DNA of 64,000 nucleotides from Streptomyces caeruleatus. Its GTDB lineage: Bacteria; Actinomycetota; Actinomycetes; Streptomycetales; Streptomycetaceae. Positions 54,762 through 64,000 of this stretch are shown here, piece after piece (within the stretch, counting starts at the first letter, position 1; every line of letters starts with the position of its first letter). The DNA is taken from assembly GCF_001514235.1 (NCBI RefSeq), contig NZ_KQ948935.1, positions 186,001-250,000 on the forward strand. Reading direction: 5' to 3'. Position numbers and translations under genes: made by a program. The notes under the pieces are model-generated. The model saw only the letters and a program-made list of their open reading frames with translations. It ran no database searches and had not been told where the DNA came from.

Positions 54762-54789
54762 CGAGCACCGAGCACCGAGCACCGAGCAC
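54762..54789. repeat. Four tandem copies of CGAGCAC in the NRPS intergenic gap
   Basis: The 138-base gap between the second and third NRPS genes holds four perfect 7-base repeats (54762-54789), with further imperfect copies to about 54855. This is the only real gap in an otherwise overlapping operon. A copy-number change would alter spacing rather than reading frame. No promoter or terminator was recognised here. Confidence 0.8.
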
Positions 54790-54877
54790 CCAGCAGCGAG
54801 CACCGATCAGGAACGACCGGCGAGCACCGCCGTAGAGACGAACCGGCGGGCAACGCCGAAGAAACGGTGAGACCGAC

Positions 54878-57800
54878 ATGACGCACCCCACCCTGTCCGA
54901 CGTCCTCCCCCTGACCCCCCTCCAGGAGGGTCTGTTCTTCCACGCCCTGTACGAGGCACCGCACGAGCGGGAACAGCCCGCGGCGGACGTGTACCTGGTC
55001 CAGCTCGTCGTGGAACTGGAGGGCACGGTGGACGCGGAGCGGCTGCGCGCCGCCGGGCAGGCGCTGCTGGTGCGGCACCCGAATCTGCGGGCCGCCTTCC
55101 GGCAGCGTCGGGGCGGACAGCCGGTGCAGGTCGTCCCGCGTCGCGTCACGCTGCCGTGGGCCGAGGCCGACCTGACCGAGGCCGGCGGCGACCCGGAGCA
55201 GGAGTGGAACCGGCTCCTGGACGAGGACCGGGCCCGGGGCTTCGACCCGGCCACCCCGCCGCTGCTGCGGTTCACCCTGGTCCGCACGGCCGAGCGGCGC
55301 CACCGGCTCGTCATCACCCACCACCACATCCTGCTCGACGGCTGGTCGGTCTCCGTCCTCTTCCGCGAATTGCTCACCCTGTACACCGCGCACGGGGACC
55401 CGTCCGCCCTGCCGCCCGTCCCGTCCTACCGGGCCTTCCTGGACTGGCTCGCCCGGCGGGACCGGCCCGCCGCCGAGGCTGCCTGGCGCGACGTGCTGTC
55501 CGACGTCGGCGAGCCCACCCGGCTGGCCCCGCCCGCCCCGGGCGAGGCGGCGGCCGAGGACCTGGCACAGGCCAGGACCGAACTGTCCGGGCCGACCGGC
55601 GCGGCGCTCACCGCACGGGCCCGTGAACTCGGCGTCACCGTCAACACCCTCGTCCAGACCGCCTGGGCGGTCGTCCTCGGTCGGCTGACCGGCCGCGACG
55701 ACATCGTCTTCGGTACGACCGTCTCCGGCCGCCCGCCCGAGCTGCCCGGCGTCGAGTCGATGGTCGGCCTGTTCATCAACACCATCCCCACCCGGATCCG
55801 GCTGCGCCCCGACGAGCGGCTCGACGGCGCGCTCACCCGCATCCAGGGCGAGTACGCCGGCCTGCTCGACCACCACCACCTCGGACTCGCCGACATCCAG
55901 CGCGCGGTCGGCGCCCCCGAACTCTTCGACACCCTGCTGGTGTTCGAGAGCTACCCCGTCGACCCGGCGGCCACCGGCGGTGAACGGGACGGTGACGGCG
56001 ACGGGCTGCGGGTCCTCGGCGCCACCGGCCGGGACGCGACCCACTACCCGGTCACCCTCGTCGCCGTCCCGGGCCCGCGCCCCCGCTTCCGGCTCGCCTA
56101 CCGGCCCGACCTGTTCGACGCCGACTGGGCCGACGCCACCCTCGCCCGGCTCGTCCGTGTCCTGGAGGCCATGGCCGCCACCCCCGACCTCCCGCTCGGC
56201 CGCGTCGAGATCACCACACCCGAGGAGCGCCACCGGCTCACCGCCGCGACGGACACGCCCCCGGCCACCCGTACCCTCCCCCAACTGTGGGCCGCCCAGG
56301 CCGCCGCCACCCCGGACGCCGTGGCCGTCCTCGACCACGGCACCCACCTCACCTACCGCGAGGCCGACCAGCGGGCCGAGCGGCTGGCCCGCCGCCTGAC
56401 CGCACGCGGCGCGGGCCCGGAACGCCCCGTCGGCATCGCGCTGCCGCGCACGGCGGACATGGTCGTCGCGCTGCTCGCCGTCCACAAGGCAGGCGGCGCG
56501 TACCTGCCGCTGGACCCCGCCTACCCGGCCGACCGCCTCGCCTACATCGTCGAGGACGCCGGCCCGGCGGTCGTGATCGCCACCACCGCCACCGCCTCGG
56601 CCCTCCCCGAGGGCACCCCGCTGCTCACCCTGGACACCGCCGACACCGACGGGGAACTGCCCGGCTGCGAACCGGCCCTGACGGCCGATCACCCCGCGTA
56701 CGTCATCTACACCTCCGGCTCCACCGGCCGCCCCAAGGGGGTGCCGGTCACCCACCGCAGCGTGGTCGAACTGGTCGAGTGGGCGCACGCCGAGTTCGGC
56801 GCCGACCGGCTGGCGAAGGTGCTGTTCTCGACCTCGCTCAACTTCGACGTGTCCGTGTTCGAGATCTTCCCGCCGCTGCTGTGCGGCGGCCGCATCGAGA
56901 TCGTCGAGAACCTCCTCGCCCTCGTGGAGGAGGAGCGCGACGGCTGGGACGTCGGCCTGGTGAGTGGTGTGCCGTCGGTCGTCGCCGCCGTGGTCGCCGC
57001 CGACCGGCCCACCGCCGCCCCGCACACCGTCGCCCTGTGCGGCGAGGCCGTCACCGAACAACTCGTCATCGACCTGGAGGCGGCGTTCCCCGGCGCGCGG
57101 ATCGCCAACATCTACGGCCCTACCGAGGCGACCGTGTACGCCACCGCCTGGTACGCCGACGAGGACCCTGACGGCAAGGGCACCCCGCCCATCGGCCGGC
57201 CCATCGCCCGCAACCGTGCCCACGTCCTGGACCGGACCCTCCAGCCCGTCCCCGAAGGCGTCGTCGGCGAGCTGTACCTCGCGGGCGGCGGCCTGGCCCG
57301 CGGCTACCTGAACCGGCCCGGACTGAGCGCCGGACGCTTCGTCGCCGACCCGTACGGCGCCCCCGGCGACCGCATGTACCGCACCGGCGACCTCGTCCTG
57401 CGCCGCCCCGACGGACAGCTGGAGTTCATCGGCCGCGCCGACCACCAGGTCAAGGTCCGAGGCTTCCGCATCGAGCTGGGCGAGATCGAGTCGGTCCTCA
57501 GCCGGCACCCCGCCGTCGCCCAGGCGGCCGTCACCGTCCGTGAGGACCAGCCCGGCGACCAGCGGATCGTGGCCTACGTAGCGCCCACCGGGGCGGACGC
57601 GGACGCCCCGGCCGAGTCCTCGGCGGCGGCCGACCCGGCCGCCGCCCTGCGTGACCACCTCGCCCGCACCCTGCCCGCCTACATGGTCCCCTCCGCGTTC
57701 GTCGTCCTGGACGCCCTGCCGCTGACCGCCAACGGCAAGCTGGACCGCAAGGCCCTGCCCGCCCCGGACATGGCAGGCGACTCGGGCGACGGAGCCCCGC

Positions 57801-60800
57801 GCACCCCGCAGGAGGAGATCCTGTGCGGGCTCTTCGCGGACGTGCTCGGCCTGCCCGAGGCCGGCGTGCACGACAGCTTCTTCGACCTCGGCGGCCACTC
57901 CCTGCTCGCCACCCGGCTGACCTCCCGGATCCGTTCCGTCCTCGGCGCCGAACTGCCGGTGCGGGCCGTGTTCGACGCCCCCACGGTCGCCGGACTCGCC
58001 CGCCGCCTCACGGGCGGCACGGCGGGCCGCCCCACTCTGCGGCCGGTGCCCACGCCCGAGCGCCCCGACCCGCTGCCGCTGTCGTACGCCCAGCAGCGCC
58101 TGTGGTTCCTCGACCGGCTGCACGGCCCCGGCGCCACCTACAACATCCCGCTGGCCGTACGGCTGACCGGCCCACTCGACACCGCCGCCCTGCGTGCCGC
58201 CCTACACGACCTGACGGAGCGTCACGAGAGCCTGCGCACGACGTTCCCGGACACGGACGGCCGGCCCCACCAGCACATCGCCGCCGTGGACGCCGTAGCT
58301 CTGACCACCGCGGCGACCACGGAGGACGACCTCCCGGCCGCGCTGACCGAGGCCGCCGGGCACGCCTTCGACCTGGCCACCGAACCGCCGCTGCACGCCT
58401 GCCTCTTCGCGCTCGGCCCCGAGGAACACGTCCTGCTCCTCGTCGTCCACCACATCGCGGCCGACGGCTGGTCCTCCGGCCCGCTCGCCCGCGACCTCGG
58501 GCTCGCCTACACCGCCCGCTGCCAGGGACGGGCACCGCAGTGGCGGCCGCTGCCCGTCCAGTACGCCGACTACACGCTCTGGCAGCGGGACTGGCTCGGC
58601 GACGCCGACGACCACAGCAGTCCCATGGCCCGCCAACTCGCGTTCTGGCGCCGCGCCCTCGACGGGCTGCCGGAGGAGCTGAACCTGCCCGCCGACCGCC
58701 CCCGGCCCGCCGAGCCCGGCAGCGGCGGCGGCAGCGTCCCGCTGGAGATCGGCCCCGGTCTGCACCGCGCCCTGACCGACGTCTCGGTGCGCAACCGGGC
58801 CACCCTCTTCATGACGGTCCAGGCCGCCCTCGCCGCCCTCCTGCACCGGCTCGGCGCCGGCGACGACATCCCGCTGGGCAGCACCATCGCGGGCCGCACC
58901 GACGAATCCCTCGAATCCCTCGTCGGCTTCTTCGTCAACACCCTCGTCCTGCGCACCGACGTCTCCGGTGACCCGACCCTCGCCGAACTGATCGGCCGCG
59001 TCCGGGACTTCGACCTGGCCGCCTACGAGCACCAGGACGTGCCCTTCGAGCACCTGGTCGACGTGCTGGCCCCGGAACGCTCGCTCTCCCGCCACCCCCT
59101 CTTCCAGGTCCTGCTCGCCTTCCAGAACACCGCCCGCGCCGACCTGGGCCTGCCGGGCCTTCAGGTGCGCGGCGAGCCCGTCGACACCGCGACCGCCAAG
59201 TTCGACCTCTCCTTCCACTTCCGCGAGCGGCGCGGCCCGGACGGCACTCCGCAGGGGCTGGACGGAGAGATCGAGTACAGCGGCGACCTGTTCGACCGGG
59301 AGACCGTCGAGGCGCTGGCGGCACGGCTGGTGCGGGTACTGGGAGACATCGCTGCCCAGCCCTCCCGGCGGGTGAGCGCCGTCGACGTGCTGTTGCCAGG
59401 GGAGCGGGAGCGGCTGCTGTCGCTGTCGCGGGGTGCGGGGACCTCGCATTCCGACCCGGTGACCCTGCATGGGCTGGTGGAGTCCCAGGCCGCGCGCACT
59501 CCGCGGGCGCCTGCCGTGGTGTGCGACGCCGTGGAGCTGTCGTACGGCGAACTGCTCGCGCGTGCCGAGCGGTTGGCGCGGGTGCTGGTCGAGCGCGGGG
59601 CGGGGGCCGAGCGTGTCGTCGCGGTGGCCGTGCCGCGCTCGGTGGACACCGTGGTGGCGCTCTTCGCGGTGCTGAAGGCCGGGGCGGCGTATCTGCCGGT
59701 GGACCCGGCGTATCCGGCGGAGCGGATCGCGTTCATGCTGGCCGACGCGCGGCCGGTGTGCCTTGTCACGGCGCCCGGTGTGGAGTTGCCCGAGTCCGAC
59801 GTACCGCGCGTGGACGTCGGTGCGGGGCCGGGCAGCGACACCGCGCCCCCGGCCGGAGCCGACCCGCGTGCGGCGGCCTACGTGATCTACACCTCGGGGT
59901 CGACGGGCCGCCCGAAGGGCGTCGTCGTCGGGCACGCGAGTGCGGTGAACCTGGTGCGCTGGGCGGTGGCGGAGTTCGGCGCCGACGCCCTCGCTCGGGT
60001 GCTGTGCTCGACGTCGTTCACCTTCGACGTGTCGGTGTTCGAGCTGTTCGCACCGCTGGCCTGCGGCGGCCGCGTGGAGATCGTGGCCGACGCGCTGGCG
60101 CTGACCGAACGGGATCCTGCCCGGGGCGGGGTGAGCCTGGTCAGCGGGGTGCCGTCGGCGCTCGGCGCGGTGGTGGCACAGGGGTGTCTGCCCGCGGGCG
60201 TGGGCACGGTCGTGCTGGCCGGTGAGGCGCTGCCGCCGACGCTGGTGACCGATGTGGTCGAGATGATGCCCGGGACGCGGGTGGTGAACGCGTACGGGCC
60301 GACGGAGGCCACCGTGTACGCGGCGGTGTGGTCGACGCGGGAAGCGGTGCCGGGCGTGCCGCCGATCGGCCGCCCGCTGGCCGGCACGCGGGCGTATGTC
60401 CTGGACGAGCGGCTGGGGCTGGTGCCGCCGGGTGTGGTGGGCGAGCTGTACCTCGCCGGGGACGGTCTGGCGCGCGGCTACCTGGACCGTCCCGGGCTGA
60501 GTGCCGGGCGGTTCGTGGCCGACCCGTACGGCGGTACGGGCGAGCGGATGTACCGCACGGGCGATCTGGCGCGCTGGTCGGCGGAAGGCGAGCTGCAGTA
60601 TCTCGGCCGGTCCGACGACCAGGTCAAGATCCGCGGTTTCCGTATCGAACCCGGCGAGATCGAAGCCGTGCTGACCCGGCACGCGGACGTGACACGGGCC
60701 GTGGTCGCGGTGCGGGACGGGCGCCTGGTGGCGTACGTCGTGCCGCAGGGCGACGTCGATCCGTCCGACCTGCGGCGACACGTGGCCGCCGCACTGCCGG

Positions 60801-63800
60801 ACCACATGGTGCCGTCGGCGGTCGTGGCACTGGAGCGTCTGCCGCTGACCGCGAACGGCAAGCTCGACCGCAAGGCACTCCCCGCGCCCGAGGCCCCCGT
60901 CGACGGGGAGAAGCAGGCCCCGCGCACGCCGCGGGAGGAGAGCCTGCGCGACCTGTTCGCCGGCGTGCTCGGCCTTCAGCCGCACCAGGTCGGCGTCGAC
61001 GACGGCTTCTTCGACCTCGGCGGCGACAGCATCGTCTCCCTCCAGCTGGTGAGCCGCGCCCGGGCCGCCGGTCTGGTGATCAGCGCGCGGGACGTCTTCG
61101 TGCACCGCACCGTCGCCGAACTGGCCGCCGCCGCCCGTGCGCAGGCGGCGCCGACGACCGCCGAGGACGGGGTGGGAACGTTGCCCGCCACTCCCGTCAT
61201 GCACTGGCTGGTCGGCCGCGACACGCCGTACGGAGAGTTCTGCCAGGCCGTGGTGGTGCGGACCCCGGACGACATGGGCCTGGACCGGCTCGTCACCGCC
61301 GTTCAGGCTCTCCTTGACCACCACGACGCCCTGCGGCTTCGCGTCGGCCCCGGACCGACGGCGGATGTCGCCCCGCGCGGAGCCGTGCGTGCCGGTGAAC
61401 GCGTCCGGCGTACACCGGCCGACGGCCTGGATGACGAGGCGTGGCTGCGCCTGCTGGAGGGCGAGGCGCGGGCGGCCCGATCCCGGATGGACGTCACGGC
61501 CGGGCAGTTGGTGGACGTCGTCTGGTTCGACCGGGGGCCCGACCGGCCCGGGCGGCTGCTGATCACGGTGCACCACCTGGCCGTGGACGGCGTGTCGTGG
61601 CGGATCCTCACCGAGGACCTGGCCACCGCGTGGCGGGGCGATCGGCTCGTGCCGGTGGCCACGTCGTACCGGCACTGGGCACTGCGGCTGGCCGAGGAGG
61701 CCGTCGCACCGTCGCGGGCAGCCGAACTGGAGCTGTGGCAGGGCACCCTCGACCGGCCCGATCCGCTCCTCGGCCACCGGCCGCTCACGCCTCAGCGGGA
61801 CACGGCCGGGACGGCTCGCAGCCTCACCCTGCCGCTGCCCTCCGACCTGACGGACCGGCTGCTCACGGAGGTCCCGGCGGCCTTCCACGCCCAGGTCAAC
61901 GAAGTACTGCTCGCGGGCCTGGCCCTGGCGGTCGAGCGGTGGCGCGAGCGGCGGGGGCAGCAGACCGGAGCGGGCCTGCTGGTCAGCGTCGAGGGCCACG
62001 GCCGGCAGGAGATCGCGGACGGCATCGATCTGGCGCGCACCGTGGGCTGGTTCACCGCCATCCACCCCGTGCGGCTGGACGTGACGGGACACACCGCTCC
62101 CGGGGACGCGGTCAGCGAGACCAAGGAAGCCCTGCGGACGCTGCCCGACCATGGCATCGGCTACGGCCTGCTGCGCTACCTGAACGCCGAGACCGGCTCC
62201 GTGCTGGCCGGGCTCCCCGGCCCCCAGATCGCCTTCAACCACCTCGGCCACTTCCGGACCCCGGCCGCCGGGTCCGGCTCCGCCGGCGCCTGGTCCTACG
62301 CCCCCGAACGCCCCGCCCTCAGCGGCGGCGACGCCGGGCTCGCCCTGGCGCACGTCCTGGAACTGACCACCGCCGTCTGGCACACCGAGGACGGCCCGCG
62401 GTTGGACGCGGGATGGAGCTGGGCCGGTGACCTCCTCACCGAGGCGGAGGTGCGTGAACTGGCCGAGCTGTGGCGGCTGGCGCTGGAGCAGCTGTCGGCG
62501 GCGCGGGCGACGGGCGGTCACTCGCCGTCGGACTTCCCGCTGGTGTCCGTGACGCGGGAGGAGATCGACGCCTGGGACACCCCGCACGCCGGGCTGGCGG
62601 ACGTGTTGCCGCCGACGCCGCTGCAGGAAGGGCTGCTGTTCCACGCCCTGTACGACACGCAGGGCCCGGATGTGTATGCGGTGCGGTTGGTGCTGGAGCT
62701 GGAAGGTGAGGTGGACGCCGCCCGGATGCGGGCCGCGGGTCAGGCGTTGCTCGACCGGCACGCGAACCTGCGCGCCGCTTTCCGGCAGCGCGAGGGCTGT
62801 CGCCCGGTCCAGGTGATCTACGGTCAGGTGCCGTTGCCCTGGCAGGAGGTGGACCTGTCGGGATGCGGGACCGAGGAACGCGACACCGCCTGGGCGCGGC
62901 TGCTGGTGGAGGACGACTCCCGGCGCTTCGACCTCGCGGACGCGCCACTGCTGCGTATGACGCTCGTGCGGTGGGGGCCGGGCCGCGTCCGCCTGATGCT
63001 GACGCATCATCACATTCTCCTGGACGGCTGGTCGACGCCGATCGTGGTGGGTGACCTGCTCACCCTGTACCGGGGTGCGGAGCTCCCCGAAGTGGCCCCG
63101 TACCGGGAGTACTTGGCGTGGCTTTCCCGGCAGGACCGGGCCGCCGCGGAGGAGTCCTGGCGTACCGCGCTCGCGGGCTTGGAGGAGCCCACCCGCCTCG
63201 TGTCCTCGGACGCCACCGCCACCGCCACCGCCACCGCTTCCATACGGCCCGAGCGGGTCGTCGTGGATGTGCCGGAGGACCTGACCGGGGCGCTCGGCGA
63301 CCTCGCGCGTGGCCAGGGCGTCACCCTCAACACCGTCGTCCAGTCCGCCTGGGCGCTGCTGCTCGGACAGCTGACCGGCCGCTTTGACGTCGTCTTCGGT
63401 ACGACGGTCGCCGGACGGCCGCCGGAGCTGACCGGGTCCGAGTCGATGGTCGGCCTGTTCATCAACACCGTCCCCGTCCGGGTGACCCTCGATCCCGCCG
63501 AGCCCCTGAGTGCTCTGCTCGGGCGGGTGCGGGACGAGCAGGCCGAGTTGATGCCGTATCAGCACCTCGGACTCGCCGACATCCAACGGATCGCCGGACT
63601 GGGCGAGTTGTTCGACACGGCGGTGGTGTTCGAGAACTACCCCGTGGACCCCTCGGCGGTCGCCGACGGGGAGGTCCGGCTGGTCGGCGGTGAGACCCGG
63701 GACGCCACGCACTACGCGCTGACGCTGGTGACCATGCCCGGCGCGCGGCTGCGGCTGCGCCTCGACCACCGCCCGGACCTCGTCGGCAGGCAGGAGGCGC

Positions 63801-64000
63801 ACCGGATCGCCGCCCGCCTGGTCCGCCTGCTTCAGACGCTGGCGGCGGACGCCTCCGTCCCCGCCGGCCGCGTCGATGCCCTGGAGCCCGCCGAACGCAG
63901 GCGCCTGCTCACCGAGTGGAACGGGACGAGCCCGGCCACCGGACCGACGGCCACGCTGCCCGAGCTGTTCGCCGGCCGGGCGGCCCGCACCCCCGACGCC
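54878..64000 (+). CDS. Non-ribosomal peptide synthetase, modules 5-7, incomplete at the window edge
   Basis: Open for 3041 codons from ATG 54878 to the last base, with no stop. GTGAGACC lies just before the ATG and no strong RBS is seen. Domains: D-accepting C5 (LTPLQEGLFFHALY, HHILLDG); A5 with pocket D-V-F-S-A-C-I-V-Y; T5 Ser1008 (LGGHSL); LCL-like C6 (SYAQQRLWFLDRL, HHIAADG); A6 with pocket D-V-F-S-V-A-A-V-Y, identical to A3; T6 Ser2051 (LGGDSI); epimerase (~2102-2558; HHLAVDGVSW, GIDLARTVGWFTA, with NHLG where NYLG is usual); D-accepting C7 (~2572-3015, LTHHHILLDG); and the first residues of A7. At least this A, a T and a release domain must lie to the right. A3, A5 and A6 share one code family, so residues 3, 5 and 6 are probably the same or similar. 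Confidence 0.97.
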   Translation, partial: MTHPTLSDVLPLTPLQEGLFFHALYEAPHEREQPAADVYLVQLVVELEGTVDAERLRAAGQALLVRHPNLRAAFRQRRGGQPVQVVPRRVTLPWAEADLTEAGGDPEQEWNRLLDEDRARGFDPATPPLLRFTLVRTAERRHRLVITHHHILLDGWSVSVLFRELLTLYTAHGDPSALPPVPSYRAFLDWLARRDRPAAEAAWRDVLSDVGEPTRLAPPAPGEAAAEDLAQARTELSGPTGAALTARARELGVTVNTLVQTAWAVVLGRLTGRDDIVFGTTVSGRPPELPGVESMVGLFINTIPTRIRLRPDERLDGALTRIQGEYAGLLDHHHLGLADIQRAVGAPELFDTLLVFESYPVDPAATGGERDGDGDGLRVLGATGRDATHYPVTLVAVPGPRPRFRLAYRPDLFDADWADATLARLVRVLEAMAATPDLPLGRVEITTPEERHRLTAATDTPPATRTLPQLWAAQAAATPDAVAVLDHGTHLTYREADQRAERLARRLTARGAGPERPVGIALPRTADMVVALLAVHKAGGAYLPLDPAYPADRLAYIVEDAGPAVVIATTATASALPEGTPLLTLDTADTDGELPGCEPALTADHPAYVIYTSGSTGRPKGVPVTHRSVVELVEWAHAEFGADRLAKVLFSTSLNFDVSVFEIFPPLLCGGRIEIVENLLALVEEERDGWDVGLVSGVPSVVAAVVAADRPTAAPHTVALCGEAVTEQLVIDLEAAFPGARIANIYGPTEATVYATAWYADEDPDGKGTPPIGRPIARNRAHVLDRTLQPVPEGVVGELYLAGGGLARGYLNRPGLSAGRFVADPYGAPGDRMYRTGDLVLRRPDGQLEFIGRADHQVKVRGFRIELGEIESVLSRHPAVAQAAVTVREDQPGDQRIVAYVAPTGADADAPAESSAAADPAAALRDHLARTLPAYMVPSAFVVLDALPLTANGKLDRKALPAPDMAGDSGDGAPRTPQEEILCGLFADVLGLPEAGVHDSFFDLGGHSLLATRLTSRIRSVLGAELPVRAVFDAPTVAGLARRLTGGTAGRPTLRPVPTPERPDPLPLSYAQQRLWFLDRLHGPGATYNIPLAVRLTGPLDTAALRAALHDLTERHESLRTTFPDTDGRPHQHIAAVDAVALTTAATTEDDLPAALTEAAGHAFDLATEPPLHACLFALGPEEHVLLLVVHHIAADGWSSGPLARDLGLAYTARCQGRAPQWRPLPVQYADYTLWQRDWLGDADDHSSPMARQLAFWRRALDGLPEELNLPADRPRPAEPGSGGGSVPLEIGPGLHRALTDVSVRNRATLFMTVQAALAALLHRLGAGDDIPLGSTIAGRTDESLESLVGFFVNTLVLRTDVSGDPTLAELIGRVRDFDLAAYEHQDVPFEHLVDVLAPERSLSRHPLFQVLLAFQNTARADLGLPGLQVRGEPVDTATAKFDLSFHFRERRGPDGTPQGLDGEIEYSGDLFDRETVEALAARLVRVLGDIAAQPSRRVSAVDVLLPGERERLLSLSRGAGTSHSDPVTLHGLVESQAARTPRAPAVVCDAVELSYGELLARAERLARVLVERGAGAERVVAVAVPRSVDTVVALFAVLKAGAAYLPVDPAYPAERIAFMLADARPVCLVTAPGVELPESDVPRVDVGAGPGSDTAPPAGADPRAAAYVIYTSGSTGRPKGVVVGHASAVNLVRWAVAEFGADALARVLCSTSFTFDVSVFELFAPLACGGRVEIVADALALTERDPARGGVSLVSGVPSALGAVVAQGCLPAGVGTVVLAGEALPPTLVTDVVEMMPGTRVVNAYGPTEATVYAAVWSTREAVPGVPPIGRPLAGTRAYVLDERLGLVPPGVVGELYLAGDGLARGYLDRPGLSAGRFVADPYGGTGERMYRTGDLARWSAEGELQYLGRSDDQVKIRGFRIEPGEIEAVLTRHADVTRAVVAVRDGRLVAYVVPQGDVDPSDLRRHVAAALPDHMVPSAVVALERLPLTANGKLDRKALPAPEAPVDGEKQAPRTPREESLRDLFAGVLGLQPHQVGVDDGFFDLGGDSIVSLQLVSRARAAGLVISARDVFVHRTVAELAAAARAQAAPTTAEDGVGTLPATPVMHWLVGRDTPYGEFCQAVVVRTPDDMGLDRLVTAVQALLDHHDALRLRVGPGPTADVAPRGAVRAGERVRRTPADGLDDEAWLRLLEGEARAARSRMDVTAGQLVDVVWFDRGPDRPGRLLITVHHLAVDGVSWRILTEDLATAWRGDRLVPVATSYRHWALRLAEEAVAPSRAAELELWQGTLDRPDPLLGHRPLTPQRDTAGTARSLTLPLPSDLTDRLLTEVPAAFHAQVNEVLLAGLALAVERWRERRGQQTGAGLLVSVEGHGRQEIADGIDLARTVGWFTAIHPVRLDVTGHTAPGDAVSETKEALRTLPDHGIGYGLLRYLNAETGSVLAGLPGPQIAFNHLGHFRTPAAGSGSAGAWSYAPERPALSGGDAGLALAHVLELTTAVWHTEDGPRLDAGWSWAGDLLTEAEVRELAELWRLALEQLSAARATGGHSPSDFPLVSVTREEIDAWDTPHAGLADVLPPTPLQEGLLFHALYDTQGPDVYAVRLVLELEGEVDAARMRAAGQALLDRHANLRAAFRQREGCRPVQVIYGQVPLPWQEVDLSGCGTEERDTAWARLLVEDDSRRFDLADAPLLRMTLVRWGPGRVRLMLTHHHILLDGWSTPIVVGDLLTLYRGAELPEVAPYREYLAWLSRQDRAAAEESWRTALAGLEEPTRLVSSDATATATATASIRPERVVVDVPEDLTGALGDLARGQGVTLNTVVQSAWALLLGQLTGRFDVVFGTTVAGRPPELTGSESMVGLFINTVPVRVTLDPAEPLSALLGRVRDEQAELMPYQHLGLADIQRIAGLGELFDTAVVFENYPVDPSAVADGEVRLVGGETRDATHYALTLVTMPGARLRLRLDHRPDLVGRQEAHRIAARLVRLLQTLAADASVPAGRVDALEPAERRRLLTEWNGTSPATGPTATLPELFAGRAARTPDA

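Noticed and set aside
54762..54860. CGAGCAC repeats considered as a CRISPR or iteron array
   Set aside because: Seven-base units with no spacers and no cas or rep gene nearby.
38895..63802. Very long leftward open frames (38895-42449, 42450-44696, 44703-47081, 47840-50575, 52544-58123, 58202-63802) opposite the NRPS genes
   Set aside because: Low-complexity Gly/Val/Arg translations with no motifs; all NRPS core motifs read rightward.

Overview
The window is high-GC actinobacterial DNA. GC-rich third codon positions, many GTG starts, GGAGG-type ribosome sites and the gene repertoire point to Streptomyces or a close relative. No tRNA, rRNA or CRISPR array was seen.

Left part (1-19.1 kb) is an accessory, decaying region. 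It holds a frameshifted tyrosine integrase and a 7.3 kb secreted RHS polymorphic toxin, with a Hint domain and a ParB-like toxin tip, overlapped by a DUF6896-type immunity candidate. Next come a secreted DNRLRE/FG-GAP gene split by an in-frame amber codon, an acyltransferase-3 remnant with two frameshifts, an LD-carboxypeptidase with one frameshift, an intact AAA ATPase/nuclease-like gene, and fragments of another integrase, UppP and a chloramphenicol phosphotransferase-like protein.

Middle part (19.2-31.5 kb) is mostly intact chromosomal-style genes: an NTF2-like protein, apolipoprotein N-acyltransferase, a Gfo/Idh oxidoreductase with an FAD monooxygenase and a divergent TetR regulator (with two matching palindromic operators), DinB-like protein, lipoprotein, TPR protein, uracil-DNA glycosylase, a peptide-type ABC solute-binding lipoprotein, two SDR enzymes, and a HipA-like kinase/DUF3037 pair. 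A third integrase remnant lies at 31.6-31.8 kb.

Right part (32.2-64 kb) is a biosynthetic locus. An ABC exporter precedes broken exonuclease and ATP-grasp RiPP-maturase fragments. A leftward 2-oxoacid dehydrogenase pair (E1-alpha, then a fused E1-beta/E2) diverges from a rightward operon: a threonine/cysteate-synthase-like PLP enzyme translationally coupled to three NRPS genes. The assembly line reads C-A-T, C-A-T-E / C-A-T, C-A-T-E / C-A-T, C-A-T-E, C-A..., and the last gene is still open at the window edge. At least seven modules are present, with epimerases in modules 2, 4 and 6 and D-accepting-type C domains straight after each one. The product is inferred to be an N-capped peptide with alternating D residues. 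Module 2 has an acidic-residue code, and the coupled PLP enzyme raises the possibility of a cysteate (sulfonated) residue.
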